Below, one piece after another: positions 43,796 to 56,127 of a stretch of DNA of 64,000 bases (the first letter of the stretch is position 1; each line of letters opens with the position of its first letter). The DNA comes from Aphrocallistes beatrix (Eukaryota > Porifera > Hexactinellida > Sceptrulophora > Aphrocallistidae), in NCBI GenBank assembly GCA_963281255.1, contig OY725490.1, positions 6,262,001-6,326,000 of the forward strand. Reading direction: 5' to 3'. Position numbers and translations under genes: made by a program. The notes beneath the pieces are model-generated. The model made no database searches and had not been told where the DNA came from. It saw nothing but the letters and a program-made list of their open reading frames with translations.

Positions 43796-45328
43796 ATGTC
43801 CAACACCTATATTCGAGACATCCACCAGTATGTTAATCTCTACTCAGTGCTCACCGTTGTGTGCTTCTTATTCTGCATCTATATAACCAAAATATCCTAC
43901 AACTACGCTAAACTGTATCACTACGTAAGATGGAAGCTACCAGGACCAAAGCTTGACCATCCAATCCTAGGAATGAAAAACCAGAAGATAACTGATAGAG
44001 TTATCAGTGAGTGGGAGAATACACTGAAGATGCTTGATTCGAAAAAGATTGCTCGAGTTATTACAGGTCCTTTATTCAGCGTATCAGTGATGGATCCGGA
44101 AGTAGCGAAGATTGTCTACAATTCGTCGGCCCCTAAAAATCAGACGTTTAGTTACACGCTTGCGCCTTGGCTAGGAGAAGGTATACTTTTCGGCGAAGGG
44201 AGCCATTGGAAAAGAAATCGGAGACTTTTAACTCCAACGTTTCATTATCAGAGTTTAAGAAAATTCGTCAAAATAATGTGCAATTCAAGCGATAGACTCA
44301 TCCAACTGATTAAAAGAAGTAACACAGATGAACCAGTCGAGTTCACTCAGTTAGTACATAACATGACGCTCGAAGTGATACTTAACTGTATTTGTTCTAA
44401 AGATTCTGATTTGCAGCTTAAAATTGATCCGCAAAGCCAAGAATCCATCTATACTTTAGGACTTGAAAAGATTCGATCGGGATTCGTTGCTCGGTTTCAA
44501 GGATTACGAATGATATTCGACACGTATTACTATCATGTAGAGGCTGGCAAACTCTTCATTCAAGGAGTGAAGCTAACTCAAGAGTACCTCCTTTCTTTGA
44601 TACGGGAGAGGGAGTCTGAAACGAACCGAGACGGGAGTAGAGGAGAGACGAAAGATCGCTATGACATGCTCGATCTCTTGTTGAAATCACGTGATGAGGC
44701 TGGTAATGGATTATCACGGAAAGAAATAGTGGCTGAGCTTAACACCTTCGTATTTGCAGGACATGACACCACCGCAGCGGCTAGCTCATTCATTACGTAC
44801 TTCCTCGCTAAATACCCTGACCTGCAGCAACAGTGTAGAGAGGAGGTGTTGGGAATAATTGGAAATAGAAAAGAGATTGAATGGGAAGATATAAACAAAT
44901 TCAATTTCCTAACTTGTTTCATCAAGGAAAGTATGAGACTCTACTCCCCAGCAATCATGATTTCAAAAACACTCGACAAGTCAATCAAAGTTGATGACTA
45001 CATCATTCCAGCTGGAGTTAAAATGGATATTGTATTCGCATTGATACATCTAAACCCGAAATACTGGACAGATCCTCATAAATTCGACCCAACTAGATTC
45101 AATGATAAAAACTTAAGCAAACAACACCCATACGCGTTCATTCCTTTCTCAGCAGGCCCTAGGAACTGTATCGGTCAGAATTTCGCAATGGCAGAACTCA
45201 AAGTACTGACTGCGAAGTTAGTCAGCAACTTTACAGTATCAATTCCAGCTGATTACCAGCTGGAAACAGAGCTGACCGTAGTGCATGCACCGTCTGGGGG
45301 ACTGCCTATCAGATTCAAGCCACTATAA
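43796..45328 (+). CDS. Cytochrome P450, CYP4-clan-like
   Basis: A 510-aa single-exon microsomal P450 from ATG 43796. An N-terminal membrane anchor (VLTVVCFLFCIYI) is followed by a proline-rich hinge (KLPGPKLDHP). The I-helix oxygen-activation motif is AGHDTT (about 320-325), the K-helix ExxR is ESMR, and the haem-binding FSAGPRNCIG places the thiolate ligand at Cys458. The last motif, the WKRNRRLLTPTFH C-helix and overall length fit the CYP4 clan (fatty-acid omega-hydroxylases and relatives). The Glu that binds haem covalently in many CYP4s (EGHDTT) is Ala here. It acts on the ER surface with a P450 reductase. The substrate cannot be told from sequence. Confidence 0.93.
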   Translation: MSNTYIRDIHQYVNLYSVLTVVCFLFCIYITKISYNYAKLYHYVRWKLPGPKLDHPILGMKNQKITDRVISEWENTLKMLDSKKIARVITGPLFSVSVMDPEVAKIVYNSSAPKNQTFSYTLAPWLGEGILFGEGSHWKRNRRLLTPTFHYQSLRKFVKIMCNSSDRLIQLIKRSNTDEPVEFTQLVHNMTLEVILNCICSKDSDLQLKIDPQSQESIYTLGLEKIRSGFVARFQGLRMIFDTYYYHVEAGKLFIQGVKLTQEYLLSLIRERESETNRDGSRGETKDRYDMLDLLLKSRDEAGNGLSRKEIVAELNTFVFAGHDTTAAASSFITYFLAKYPDLQQQCREEVLGIIGNRKEIEWEDINKFNFLTCFIKESMRLYSPAIMISKTLDKSIKVDDYIIPAGVKMDIVFALIHLNPKYWTDPHKFDPTRFNDKNLSKQHPYAFIPFSAGPRNCIGQNFAMAELKVLTAKLVSNFTVSIPADYQLETELTVVHAPSGGLPIRFKPL

Positions 45329-46194
45329 TTAATTGACGATTCAAAATAATATTTCAAACTTTGATACGAAATATTATATGTAATGTGTGCTTGTTTATTA
45401 AATATTAATATTGACTATTCCTATTCTAGGCTAGCCATATTGTGCGAAAATCAGAGATTCTAGTTCTACTAGTGAAATACCATAACATACTTGTATTACT
45501 TGTAGCTGTTGAGACATCATTCATCTTTAAACGTGCTTTACAGTGAATGTGTTCAAATATACCATGCCCATAAAAAAATCAGAGTATCGGAGATGCATAC
45601 ATAGGTAGAGCACGGAAACAGAGATGCATTTGACAACCACGAAATATTCCATACAAATACTACTTAATAAAGCGTCATATTTTTTGGTATACTATTGAAG
45701 ATTATGTATTTAAAATGTAGATACACATTATTTATGCATTCAAAATTACTCCCAGACTCAGACTAATAATTCTTCAATTCCATGTGAATATAAACCTGTG
45801 CAATATAACATAGGTTGTCAGTAACAACCATCCTTAGATAGGATTTGAGTTGAAAGATCCAAACTGAGAAATTTCGATGTGTAACTAGCGAATTTGATAT
45901 CAAATATGAAATATCTTTACCCTTTGAGCAAAAAGTTTATCCTCAATACTCCTAGTAATCCCAACTGAATTGCAAATAAATACTTTACAATGTTTAATTC
46001 CTACTTGGCGCAGTGGATTTAAAAAAGTCATTCTGGTAGCCTTGACAAATATTTGTAAACTCGAAATATCGATCTTTCGCTCGTAATCGAAATACCTGCT
46101 TGTTATTGATATCTAACACAAATTTTAATATGCAACAACTCATATAATCATAGATATAATACAAAATACGTATAAACCAACAAAACAACATTTA
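45329..46194. other. Intergenic, nothing recognised
   Basis: AT-rich spacer between convergent P450 and NHL genes. No supported gene or repeat. Confidence 0.5.
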
Positions 46195-47427
46195 TTAAAA
46201 CAATTGCAAAGAATGATTATAATTATCAGACAATACAAACAAAATTCCGGAATTTGAAATTGCAATGCCAAATGGATACATTAATTCTCCTTTTCCGGTT
46301 CCTTTTCTTCCAATGGTGTGTAGTAGCTCACCGGAGTTAGAGAGTATCTTAATCACATGGTTCTTGCGGTCACTAATGAGGATATTTTGTTCACCGTCCA
46401 AACAGAAGAACCAAGGTGCATATACCAAATAGTAGTGTCTATCGCCCTGTGGCACGCAGGAGGAAAGGAGCTCTCCACTTCTGGAGAAGAAGTGGATGGC
46501 ATTGGTACTTTCGTCTAGTACCAACACTTTATCTGTCGTTAGTTTCAAGTCTCTAGGATAAAATAGCGATCCTTCTCCGAAAGTGCGTTTGTATTGAAGA
46601 AGATAAGAGAACACGGACACTCTGTTGTTCTTTGTTTCTGCTATGAACAAGTCTCCATTCCAGTCCACACTTAATCCCATTGGATATGCCAGCTGTCCTT
46701 CATACTTTCCCTTACCACCAGCTCTGTTGAGGAGTTTGTTGCTGTTCTTGCAGAACTGGTATAGCATGTGATTTTGATGGTCTGTAACAAATATGTTATC
46801 ATCAGTGAGTGCTATTCCACAAGGCCTGGATAATTCTTCTTCTCCAAAGTGAGATAGGAACTCTCCTTGGAAGGACAGTACCTGTATGCGACTGTTTGTA
46901 TAATCCGCTATGTAGACCTTCTCATCCACTTCGTCTAATGACAGTCCACGGCCATCAAGCTGTTTCTCACCTTTCCCTCTCGTCCCAGCCGTTAGGATGG
47001 GTTGTTGTTTCTGAGCATAACATGGTGCTTCTAGCTGGACTACCTCCCCGAACTGCTCTATCTGAGACTGAAGGAGGGAGAGGGTGGGACAGGAAAAGGA
47101 GAGGTTGGGGAGTGGGGTGGCAACACACAGCTGCTGCTTGGCCTGTTCGTACACGAATCCTGCTTGCTTGTGGGTGGGGACGTTAAGGTTACTTTTTGTC
47201 ATTTGTTTTAGTTGCTGCTGTGTCTGGTCTAACTCTTGGATAGCTGCCAAACGAGCAGATTCTTTGTCGTGAAAGTCATCGCGAAGTTCTGTGACTATTT
47301 GGCAGAGAACGTCCCTCCTCTTGATCAGCTGATTGACTAGGCGATTGAATGTTTTCTCGATTTGTGTGATTATACGATGGAAATGCGCCATTGTGTCGTA
47401 AGGGACGATTTCAATATTTGTCGCCAT
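46195..47427 (-). CDS. Coiled-coil NHL-repeat protein, minus-strand family
   Basis: A 410-aa single-exon protein from ATG 47427. Residues 15-100 form a coiled coil (FHRIITQIEKTFNRLVNQLIKRRDVL...LDQTQQQLKQM). Residues 150-410 form an NHL propeller (VYIADYTNSRIQVLSFQGEFLS; IFVTDHQNHMLYQF; LFIAETKNNRVSVFS; ILISDRKNHVIKILSNSGELL; GIAISNSGILFVLSD). It is clearly homologous to the gene interrupted at 51860-57045 and has the same architecture as the 410-aa plus-strand family, with much lower identity. GC content is higher than in the recent copies. No RING or B-box. Probably a cytoplasmic oligomeric scaffold; function unknown. Confidence 0.88.
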   Translation of the reverse strand: MATNIEIVPYDTMAHFHRIITQIEKTFNRLVNQLIKRRDVLCQIVTELRDDFHDKESARLAAIQELDQTQQQLKQMTKSNLNVPTHKQAGFVYEQAKQQLCVATPLPNLSFSCPTLSLLQSQIEQFGEVVQLEAPCYAQKQQPILTAGTRGKGEKQLDGRGLSLDEVDEKVYIADYTNSRIQVLSFQGEFLSHFGEEELSRPCGIALTDDNIFVTDHQNHMLYQFCKNSNKLLNRAGGKGKYEGQLAYPMGLSVDWNGDLFIAETKNNRVSVFSYLLQYKRTFGEGSLFYPRDLKLTTDKVLVLDESTNAIHFFSRSGELLSSCVPQGDRHYYLVYAPWFFCLDGEQNILISDRKNHVIKILSNSGELLHTIGRKGTGKGELMYPFGIAISNSGILFVLSDNYNHSLQLF

Positions 47428-49411
47428 TGCTCAGTATTTAGAAGATTTTTGTGCTAAATAGAAATAGTATACGACTTAGCTAAGACAGAAGAATCTGTAT
47501 TATATATAATGTCAGAATACCAACGTACGTCAATGGTTGCTATGGATACTACTGTAAATGCTAGGGAATTTAATATTGGATACACAAGATGGTGCGTAGC
47601 CATTATTAAATTTCTTATATGACCTAGCTTGTTTGTATCTTCATTTAAGAGTATTTTTAGAACCTGACACTATCCTGTCTCAATGAGTGTCGAATTTTTT
47701 TGTTATTTAAAAGAAATAATTTCATTATAATAATTAAATGAATGCGCAACCAGAGTTGTTTTGGCATACGTATATCTTGGAAAATATTCCTGGGTGATGA
47801 CGCATCACATGTACATTATCCCATGATGGAGGGACACAAGGTTGCATCTAAGGGTTAGCCCCCCCCCTAAATATATTTTAGATCCCCTTAACTGCCCTGA
47901 GATCCAACCCTGCAGTAGCCTCCCCCTCAAAAGATTTTAGACTCCTTGGCCTTCCCCGCCTGAGGTCCAGGGGTGGATCAAACCCTGAGCACACTCTCAT
48001 CCCGTATACGAGGGCCTTTTTCTACAATGAAAGCTAAGATTTGGATTTTAGCTGTTTGCTGTGTCAGCAGCTTAATATTGTAGATCACCCATCTTTTTAT
48101 CAATCATATGTAAACTTTCTTTTTGTACTAAAAGTCAACCTCAAATGTCAGTGAGATGATGTCATTCCCAATCGAATTGATGATGAAATAGTTTCAGAAA
48201 ACGTTGCATCTATCTATGTACATTGGTATAAGATATATGATGTACTGGTGCCTCAAACCAGTAATAAATATCACACTACAGTACACCCTCGCTAATCCGA
48301 ACAGCTCTGTTCCAATGTTCGAAAAAATCGTTCGGATTAGTGAATTTGTTCCGATTAGTGAAATAACACTAATTCAATAGGACATTAATTATAATAAATC
48401 TGTTCTGTTAGAATATTAAGGATAATATTTCGCTATGATTGCTTATTTAACGAGGTTTCTCAATCTTATTGATAGATTTAAGTTTATATACGTTTATTCA
48501 AAGCATAGAGGCAAATAAAATTATATTTTGGGTGTTCGGATTGGCGAGGTTCGGACTATCGAGGGTGTATTGTATTTCATTTTGTAATGAAAAGCTATTT
48601 CTAACAAAAAGTGAGCTTCATATTGACTACTGCTTTGAGGACAAAGTCCTACTCAAGCGCGATTACCCTACTCGAACTGTGCAGCGACGCAACAGTGAGT
48701 ACTTTCGCAGGCATTTGAGTGAAGTCAGTATATCGAGCGTAGTACGCGATAACTAGCTTACCCATTGACACAATACATTAGAATTAGATCAGTGACATCC
48801 TGTGAATTCAAAATGTAGTTCAGTTTCCAGTTTTTACAACATCAAAATCGCTACCTGCTTTTGGCTCAGATAGTAAGCAGCAGTTGTGGCTCACTAATAT
48901 TATATCATATAGACCAACTATTTATAGTATTATAAATTAGAAGTAAACGAATGTGGGTTCTTATTAATCTACATCAAAACGATGATTCCCAAACTTTTAT
49001 AAGACCAGAAAATCTTAATGGAACCTTGGTAGTTTAGAAATAGCTATTCAATACGTTCATGAATAAGAACTAAGCTCGTTATTTCTCTACACTAAACGAA
49101 TGCTAGAAGTTAATCAATAGCTTGAAATTCGATTTTAATCCCGAAAGTGTTTAGGAGCGTGAAAATTTAGAATATTATCCAATTTACCTTATATCATAAT
49201 GTTATTTATTGATTTAGGCGATATGAAAATTTATGAGTTTGAGACTAGGAGCGTATCTCTGGAGGGCTGTACTATCATACCCTGGTACATATACTCGTAC
49301 TACTATACACTAGTTTTGCTGTGTCAGTTTCATATAACTCACAAATACATTAATAAAACACAAATAATGAATTTAAGTGAAGAAAAAAACTTTTAGTAAA
49401 TACAATCAATT
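47428..49411. other. Intergenic with pogo-type MITE
   Basis: Besides the MITE at 48279-48572, a C- and G-run-rich stretch at 47840-48010 looks like a degraded dispersed repeat. No supported gene. Confidence 0.45.
48279..48572. mobile_element. 294-bp pogo/Tigger-type MITE
   Basis: TA|cagtacaccctcgctaatcc at the left pairs with ggactatcgagggtgtattg|TA at the right. Internal copies of gttcggatt(a/g)g strengthen the hairpin. TA target duplication and CAGT-like ends fit pogo/Tigger. Confidence 0.8.
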
Positions 49412-51050
49412 TCAAATTGAATCTTGTTTCGTCTGGAAGGGATGGACCAATTTACAACAAACTCGCTTATGAATGCTCAAGTAGGAGATCATCGCTTTGA
49501 GCGAGGTGAACTGATAAAGAGATAACACGTACAACCAATCGAATGAGAGGTAGCTGATCTTGTACTGATGCACCTTTCCATTGTGAGACACAACTAAACG
49601 GTAATTCCCAGGACTTGTTATGCTAGGGCGGACAAGAAAAGTTCCATCCTCACTTCCTGCTAGTTTGGAATCTGCGGTTTTTCTATCCATTCCTTCAAAG
49701 TACCAGTCTTCCAGGCTCAGATTCTCATTCGGCTTAATTACATTCCTCGGAACGTATCCCATGTCTGGAACGGAGATCCTACGGATTAGCAACAAGTTCT
49801 TTCTGGCGTCCAAACTGTCCAGCAAGTGCACTCTGTCCCCAGGCTTCAGTCTAGCTGGAACATCCTTGGTCACGTCTATGAAGGTGGTAGTGCTGATGGC
49901 CACACACGTGGTCGGATCGCTTTCTCTAGACGGGAGGCTGTCCCTGATGGAGCGGTAGCTGAGGGTGAGGGAGCTGATGCTATCCATCGAGCGCTCCTCC
50001 TCGGCCTCTTGGTCGACTGCTTCCTCGAGCGATAGCCGGGATGGTGAGATGGCTTTAGGACTAGATGGAGATTAGAGATATAATTGAGAATCTGTATACA
50101 CCGATGAGTACCTTACTTGTATCTACTTCAGATTATTAAACTAGACAAATATATTACCTTTTCAAACAAATCTGTCGTTTGAGGGTAGACATCCAGACAC
50201 AGCACTCAGCTACCATCCTTGCTTCCTTCTCACAGAACCGAGTTGTCCTCTCGATCAGTTTCTGGTTCACCACAGGTAGTAGCAACTCCAAACTGTAGCC
50301 GAACTGGCAGTACTTCTCCATCACCTCGCACAGCACAGAGACGAACACGGAACCTTCTCTCACGTGACGTATCGACTGGTACCCGTCCACAGCAGACCAC
50401 ACCACTAGGAAGTCAGACCATTCAGTGCTGCTTGTGTGTGTGTCCCATGTTCCCGATTCTGTACCGTCATGCTCGTACACGTAGTGCCGCTCTTTCTCTC
50501 CACCTCTACAACCGTTCAAGAACAGCAGTTTAGGCTTGCCTTGCAGCAAGGGGCAGGAGTGGGAGTTGAATATGCTCTGTATCGTGTGGCTAGATATCAC
50601 GTCGTTCAGGCCTTCTATGCTGCGGCCTTCTGACAAGAGGTGGAGACGGTCTTCAATGTTTGTACCGAATAAACCTTCTTCATTTCCATGCGAACTAAAG
50701 TGAATAGGAATAATGATAAACAGTCTCTAATTCGTGATTGTACGAATAAAATCGATTAAAGAATTGTAAAACAACCTGATGGCGATGGCAATAGTGGAGT
50801 GAGATTTCAGTTCAGGGTCTCTAGTAGTCTTGAACAAAACTTCAAGAATCTCATGGCTGGTCAGTTCTTGGTAGATCCGAGTCTCCAGTCCTAATGAAGT
50901 GAATAGAGAGGAGAGGTTCTCTAGCTCTTTATCTGCACCACGTCTGTAATGAGAGGGAACATTCTGGAACTTGTTCACAATTATAATGCCCAATCCAAGG
51001 GGAGATCCGGTCAAGGGGTAGGTAGGGAGCTCAGGAGGAAAGGATGCCAT
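49412..51050 (-). CDS. Caspase fused to Src-type SH3 and SH2 domains
   Basis: Exons 51050-50776, 50694-50158 and 50060-49412 join in frame (GT...AG introns of 81 and 97 bp) to 486 aa. Residues 17-270 are a caspase: GLGIIIVNKF strand, substrate-pocket RRGADKELENL, catalytic His94 in SSHGNEEG, catalytic Cys154 in LFLNGCRGG, then a p10-like part (DFLVVWSAVDGYQSIR..GSVFVSVLCEVM). An acidic linker leads to an SH3 domain (about 323-385, ending GYVPRNVIKP) and an SH2 domain (390-476: DWYFEGM, phosphotyrosine-binding Arg415 in TFLVRPS). The SH3-SH2 spacing and sequence resemble Src, but there is no kinase. There is no CARD or DED prodomain. Phosphotyrosine-guided proteolysis is a plausible inference. 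Confidence 0.9.
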
Positions 51051-51859
51051 TTATGATAGCGAATAAACTTGATGATTTTGAAATATGTAAGTTAAGAAAG
51101 TTTTGACTTGATGGCCAAATGAATTTCATGTCTTCTCTGTTAAGTTGTTTTTATACCATCAAAATGTATAGTAACTTCGACATTGATGGATAAGGATTTA
51201 AATCTACGTCAATACTAATGGAAGGTGTAATCAGATGAAAAACATAAATAATTCTGATCTAACCTTCCGCAATAGCTACATACGTACTTAAACATATGTC
51301 GTGTCATGCTCACGTTGCGAATGATGTGACAAATTAATATAGAAATTACTATCTTAGTATTTGACAACTTTGCCCTAATAATTGTGCTAATTTTAGAAAT
51401 TTTCTATTGATAATTGAATGATTGTTTAAAAAAATAGCAGCTGGTGGTCGTATTGTAGAAAATTTTTCTTTCTAAAAATAATATTTCTGAAAATAAAAAA
51501 CCCGAATCTCATTAAATGCGCGCATCTAATCCATTAAATAATTATGTACGTCAAATTTGGTAGAAATTATACTGTCAGGATTCGATGATTGAAAAGGAAT
51601 TATTGAATAAACATTGAAACGTAGAATTAAACCAGAATTAATTAGATATTACGGACGTTCTTTATAATTCTACTAAGCAAAATTAAGTGCGAGAGTTGTT
51701 TGGCAATTCTTCAATCATGTTAGAGTAAATTAATTGTCCATCTTTAATTTGTACTGACTGGCTCACCCAGTCAAATTTGAAATGAATCAGGTATCTAACG
51801 TAAATAATCTGAGTTTATTCAAAATATACAAAATACAGTAACGAAGTAAAGAATCCTAT
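51051..51859. other. Intergenic, nothing recognised
   Basis: Holds the upstream region of the caspase gene (minus strand) and the 3' flank of the interrupted NHL gene. No clear TATA box or repeat. Confidence 0.5.
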
Positions 51860-53029
51860 CTAGAAACATTGCAGCGAATAATTAGTGTTATTCGAGAGTA
51901 CAAATAAAATGCCTGAATTGGATATAGCAATTCCGCATGGTTTAATAAAGTCTCCTTTCCCGCCACCTTTCCCTCCAATGATATGGATCAGATCCCCGGA
52001 CTTTGAGAAAATATTCACAGTCTGATTTCCCTTGTCACCAATGATGATATTTTGCTCTGTGTCCAGACAGAAGAAAAAACATATTTGTATCGAGCAATTT
52101 CCTTGCCCTTGAGTCACGCACGATGAAAGGAATTCTCCACTTCTGGAGAAGAAGTGGATGCATTTGGGACCCCTGTCGAGTACTATAACTTCTTCCGAAG
52201 TCAGTTTGACATCACGCGGATTGTGGAGATACTTTTCTCCTACAATAGAATTGAATTGGAGCTGCTCTGAGAATATGGACACTCTGTGGTTTCCATCCAC
52301 GATATAAATATCTCCATTCGTGTCTATAGCTAACATATGAGGTTGCATCAAGTGGCCTTCATCTTTCCCCTTACCACTAACTCTGTCGAGGAGTTTATGA
52401 CTGTCTTTACAGAACTGGAGAAGTGTGTGTAGATGAAAGTCTGCAACAAATATATGACAATCAGTTACCCCAATGCCACAAGGACCCTGTAGCACTTCAC
52501 TCCCGAACTGAGAGAGAAACTCTCCTTGGAAGGAGAGTACTTGTATCCGACTATTGTCGTAATCAGCAACATAGACAGTCTGACTGTCTTCATCCAGTGC
52601 CACTGCTCTGCCACTGAGCTCCTTGTCGCCACTTCCTCTCCTCCCGGCTGTCAGAATGGGCTGGACTTTCTCAGAGTAGTTGAGTGCTTCCACTACCACA
52701 CCGAACTCAGCTATCTCTGAGCAGAGCCGGGATAGGGTGGGATGGAAGAAAGTCAGTTTGCGGAGTCGAGTTGGAGTTGCGTGCTGGTGTTTAGCCTGCT
52801 CATACACTCGCCGTGCGTGGTCATGCACACCGATGTTAGCATTCACTTTGAGGTTCATCTCACGGAGGCGGGCTTGTGCTCTCTCTAGCTCTTCCATGGC
52901 AGCGAGGCGACTCGCCTCTTTGTTTACGAAATCCTCCTGGAGCTGGTGAACTTTTCGGAGGAGAGCCTCTTTTCTCGTTATCAGCTGACAGATTAGATCA
53001 TCAAATATTTGCTCGATTTGGGCGGTGAT

Positions 53030-53385
53030 CACAGTGTGCCAAATTAGTGAATTTTTGAATCTCTTGTCCCAGATGTGAAATCTATCTAATTTGTTTCTCT
53101 TATATGTGTATATTCATATGCTTAATTCCAAAAAATATATTATCTTGCAAAATCTTGATTTTCACACCCCATTGTCTGTATGACATAAATAAATTCAAAA
53201 AATTTTTTTGCTTTTTAACTTTTGCGTATGTTGTATTATACTTGTAAATTTATGACAAGGAATAGCGAAATCTACCTTATGCTGTCGTATTTATTCTTAA
53301 ATGATTCATTAATCAATATTAATGGATAATATGGCACCATCCGACCCAAATTTGGCGATTTCTCTCTTGGATCAGCTATATTGGG
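53030..53385. repeat. Left terminal inverted repeat of the Chapaev-like element
   Basis: Matches the reverse complement of 56497-56852, with scattered substitutions and small indels. Confidence 0.9.
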
Positions 53386-53547
53386 GAAGTATATGTAAAT
53401 ATACTTAGTTTATGTAATTTCTGGGGGTCCCAAGCCCTCTCTTAACTACAACCTTGCTAATATAAAGTATCATTCACTGTTTATTACTACCATTATCTAT
53501 TATAAAGTAAATAATACATACATATGATACAAGTATCAGAGATAATA

Positions 53548-55793
53548 TTAATACAATTTCAAACGCATAGAGTTATATTCACAACAAGCTTTCATTAAAT
53601 CACTTTCTTGCCCTTTAAATCTAGTGTATGTATCACGGAAGGCAGAATGAGAACTTTCACACGCAGTTTCAGACCATACCCCTAAACCCTCTCCTTCCTC
53701 CAGCATTTCAATCTTGTCCAATAAATGTGAAGTTATATAGTGTGATTTTAATGTTACTGGCCATCCTGTCAGAATCCAAGCAGTTTTAAATTCACAGACT
53801 GCATTGTGTGCAGCAATTTTATCTGGTTCATTAGAAGAAAAACATATTGCTACGATGGAATCTAACTTTACCAGTACGTCGATGGAAGAAGCGGGTGTTT
53901 GTTCAGGCCATGTAATGTCATTGGTAATTCTCAGAAGTTTTCTACAATCATTTCCTTCCAAGCTGATTCCATGGTATGATTGCCATTTTATACCATAGTC
54001 AGTGTGGAGTGACTTCTGGAATGTCTCAAAAATTGAAATACCTATATCAGATGATATTTTCTCAAGAATATTGTTTACCATCAAAAGAATGTGTAGGACT
54101 GGAAAACAGAAGAAGTGGAAAAAGTCTACTTCAAATAAGGGAAAATCTTCATAGCCTAAATGATGCATAGTACGTATTTGTTAAAGCAAAATTGGTAGTT
54201 ACACTCACTAGTGAAAAACATTTTCCTACCTTTGGAATTTGAATCGTTATTAGTGACAATCTCTACGGCCTGGTCATAATTCCGATATTCTGTAACTTCG
54301 TCTTCAAAACCTTTAGTTCTCGTCCAAGTACACATAGGACATGGTTGTGCAGCACTTGCTTGTTTTATACCTAAGAATTTAATAAATATACCGAGTGCAA
54401 GGGAACACATGTAGATAAAATGTATACTACCTGCTGCCATGGCTTGGACCTTGAGATCACATGATAAGAAAAATGTTGTGGAAGGAATGTCATTAAAGCA
54501 TTTGTTCGGAAAAACTTTCTGGAGAACCTTGAATAAATTGTTGTGTGTTTCTATGCATGGACTGGCAGCTAAAATCAAGGTTGTTTTTATTGAGTTATAT
54601 GCGATTTCCATATACTGAGCAGTGAGTTTAAGAAACCCTTGTCCTTTATCCAACCCTAATTTGCATCTAAGAGGATGGGAGCTGTCATAATCATTTACTT
54701 GCCTTACTAGTGAATCAATTTCAACAATAGATTTACAGTATGCAAGAGAATGTTCAACTTCAGATCGATTCTTTTTGGTACCTTCTTCGAATACTGCAAG
54801 CTCCCATGCAAATAACGGATCTATTATTTCCCTCCTACGAGTTTCTAAGCACCTTACATTAGGAACTGAAATATTACAATTCTTCAATTGTGAATATATC
54901 TCACGGAGGGATCTAATAGACTGCCCAGCTTTTCCACCGGTATTAGCCTAAACAATAACAAAATACAATTAAGCTGTATTAAAGTGTGGAGGTTTTATTG
55001 ATCGACTTTTATCGATGCGAGGACATTTTCGTCTATAATTATAGCAGATGTTACTGGAACCTCGTTTGTACGCATTCTTACTTCTTCGGCCAGAATATCA
55101 AACGCATCTGCCTCTTCAGCAATTTTGATCAGCATTCCTACCAGCTCTCTCTTCTGGGTACGGCTGATAAAATTATCAGTCGAAGATAGTGCAATTTTTG
55201 CAGATTGCTGTGCCAATCGACATCGATGAGGGAGCCCTTTTCCGATCTTTTGCAAGCACAAACCGCAGCGGTTAAATATTAGCCTTTTTGGTTTTGATTT
55301 ATCTGGAGTGTCGGGATTGTATCTTATTTCCTAGATACGTAAGTAATTATTGAGAATAAATTATTGAACAGAGTAGAAATATTTAATTATATTAATAACT
55401 TACTTGACCGATATGCCTTGCTGCCTCATAACATACTGGACAATTATCAGGAGTACAGATCTTTCCATTTCTAGGCCATTTTGTAAATCGGAATTGCTTG
55501 GAAAATGATTTTGGATTGGGTTGATTTGGATTATCAAATCGCTTGAGTTGTGTTCTGCACTTATCACATATAGCACGAGGATATCGCATTTGTTCTTGAA
55601 AATCGAAGACGATATTTGGATCCCAATGCTTTGAATACATTGAGATAACATCTGCAGTTAAGTTTCTGCCATGATTCTTACTTCTTGAGTCAGCTGCGAT
55701 GCATTTGATGCAACACCTTCTGCATACCCTCCCTAAATTTTCGTAATGTTCACGAGAACATTCTTGGACTTTTGAAGCTGTTTTGGACGCCAT
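53548..55793 (-). CDS. DDE transposase of the Chapaev-like element, five exons
   Basis: Exons 55793-55404, 55330-55007, 54947-54431, 54370-54209 and 54155-53548 give about 666 aa. The 60-bp third intron is a multiple of three and reads through in frame. The N terminus has zinc-binding clusters (CRRCCIKC; CDKC; CPVC; CGLC...HRC), likely DNA-binding. Candidate catalytic residues are D338 (LGLDKGQG), D402 (LSCDLKV) and a Glu in SETACESSH, with a Cys-x2-Cys (CPMC, C421/C424) between the second Asp and the Glu. This order, with zinc ligands inside the RNase-H fold, is shared by CMC and RAG1-type transposases; the class is inferred. The second donor (aaa|gtcgat) is weak, so that junction is the least certain. 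Confidence 0.7.
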
Positions 55794-56127
55794 GTAATAG
55801 TAGAAAGTAGATGTTATAATATTATATTAAGATTTACTCCACTACATAGTGCTATATATACTAGGTATACGTATTTACTATCTACTACGTAGTAATTAGT
55901 TGAATCCAATTACCCAGAAAACCACTACATATCTCATTTTACGGTTATAGATTATAAATGGAAAATACTATAAACAATTTGTCAACCGTTAATTAATTAC
56001 AACCAATCTGAAATGGTGGCTGCATATTGGATATTAATTGCCACGTTATTTTATAATTCTATTAATAATGGACCTCAAGAATCACGAAAATCGTAAACCA
56101 GTGCATTGAAATAATTATAACTACTAA

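Noticed and set aside
50219-50633. Plus-strand ORFs over the caspase exons
   Set aside because: Shadows of the minus-strand caspase gene, rich in Ser, Arg and Thr with no domain.
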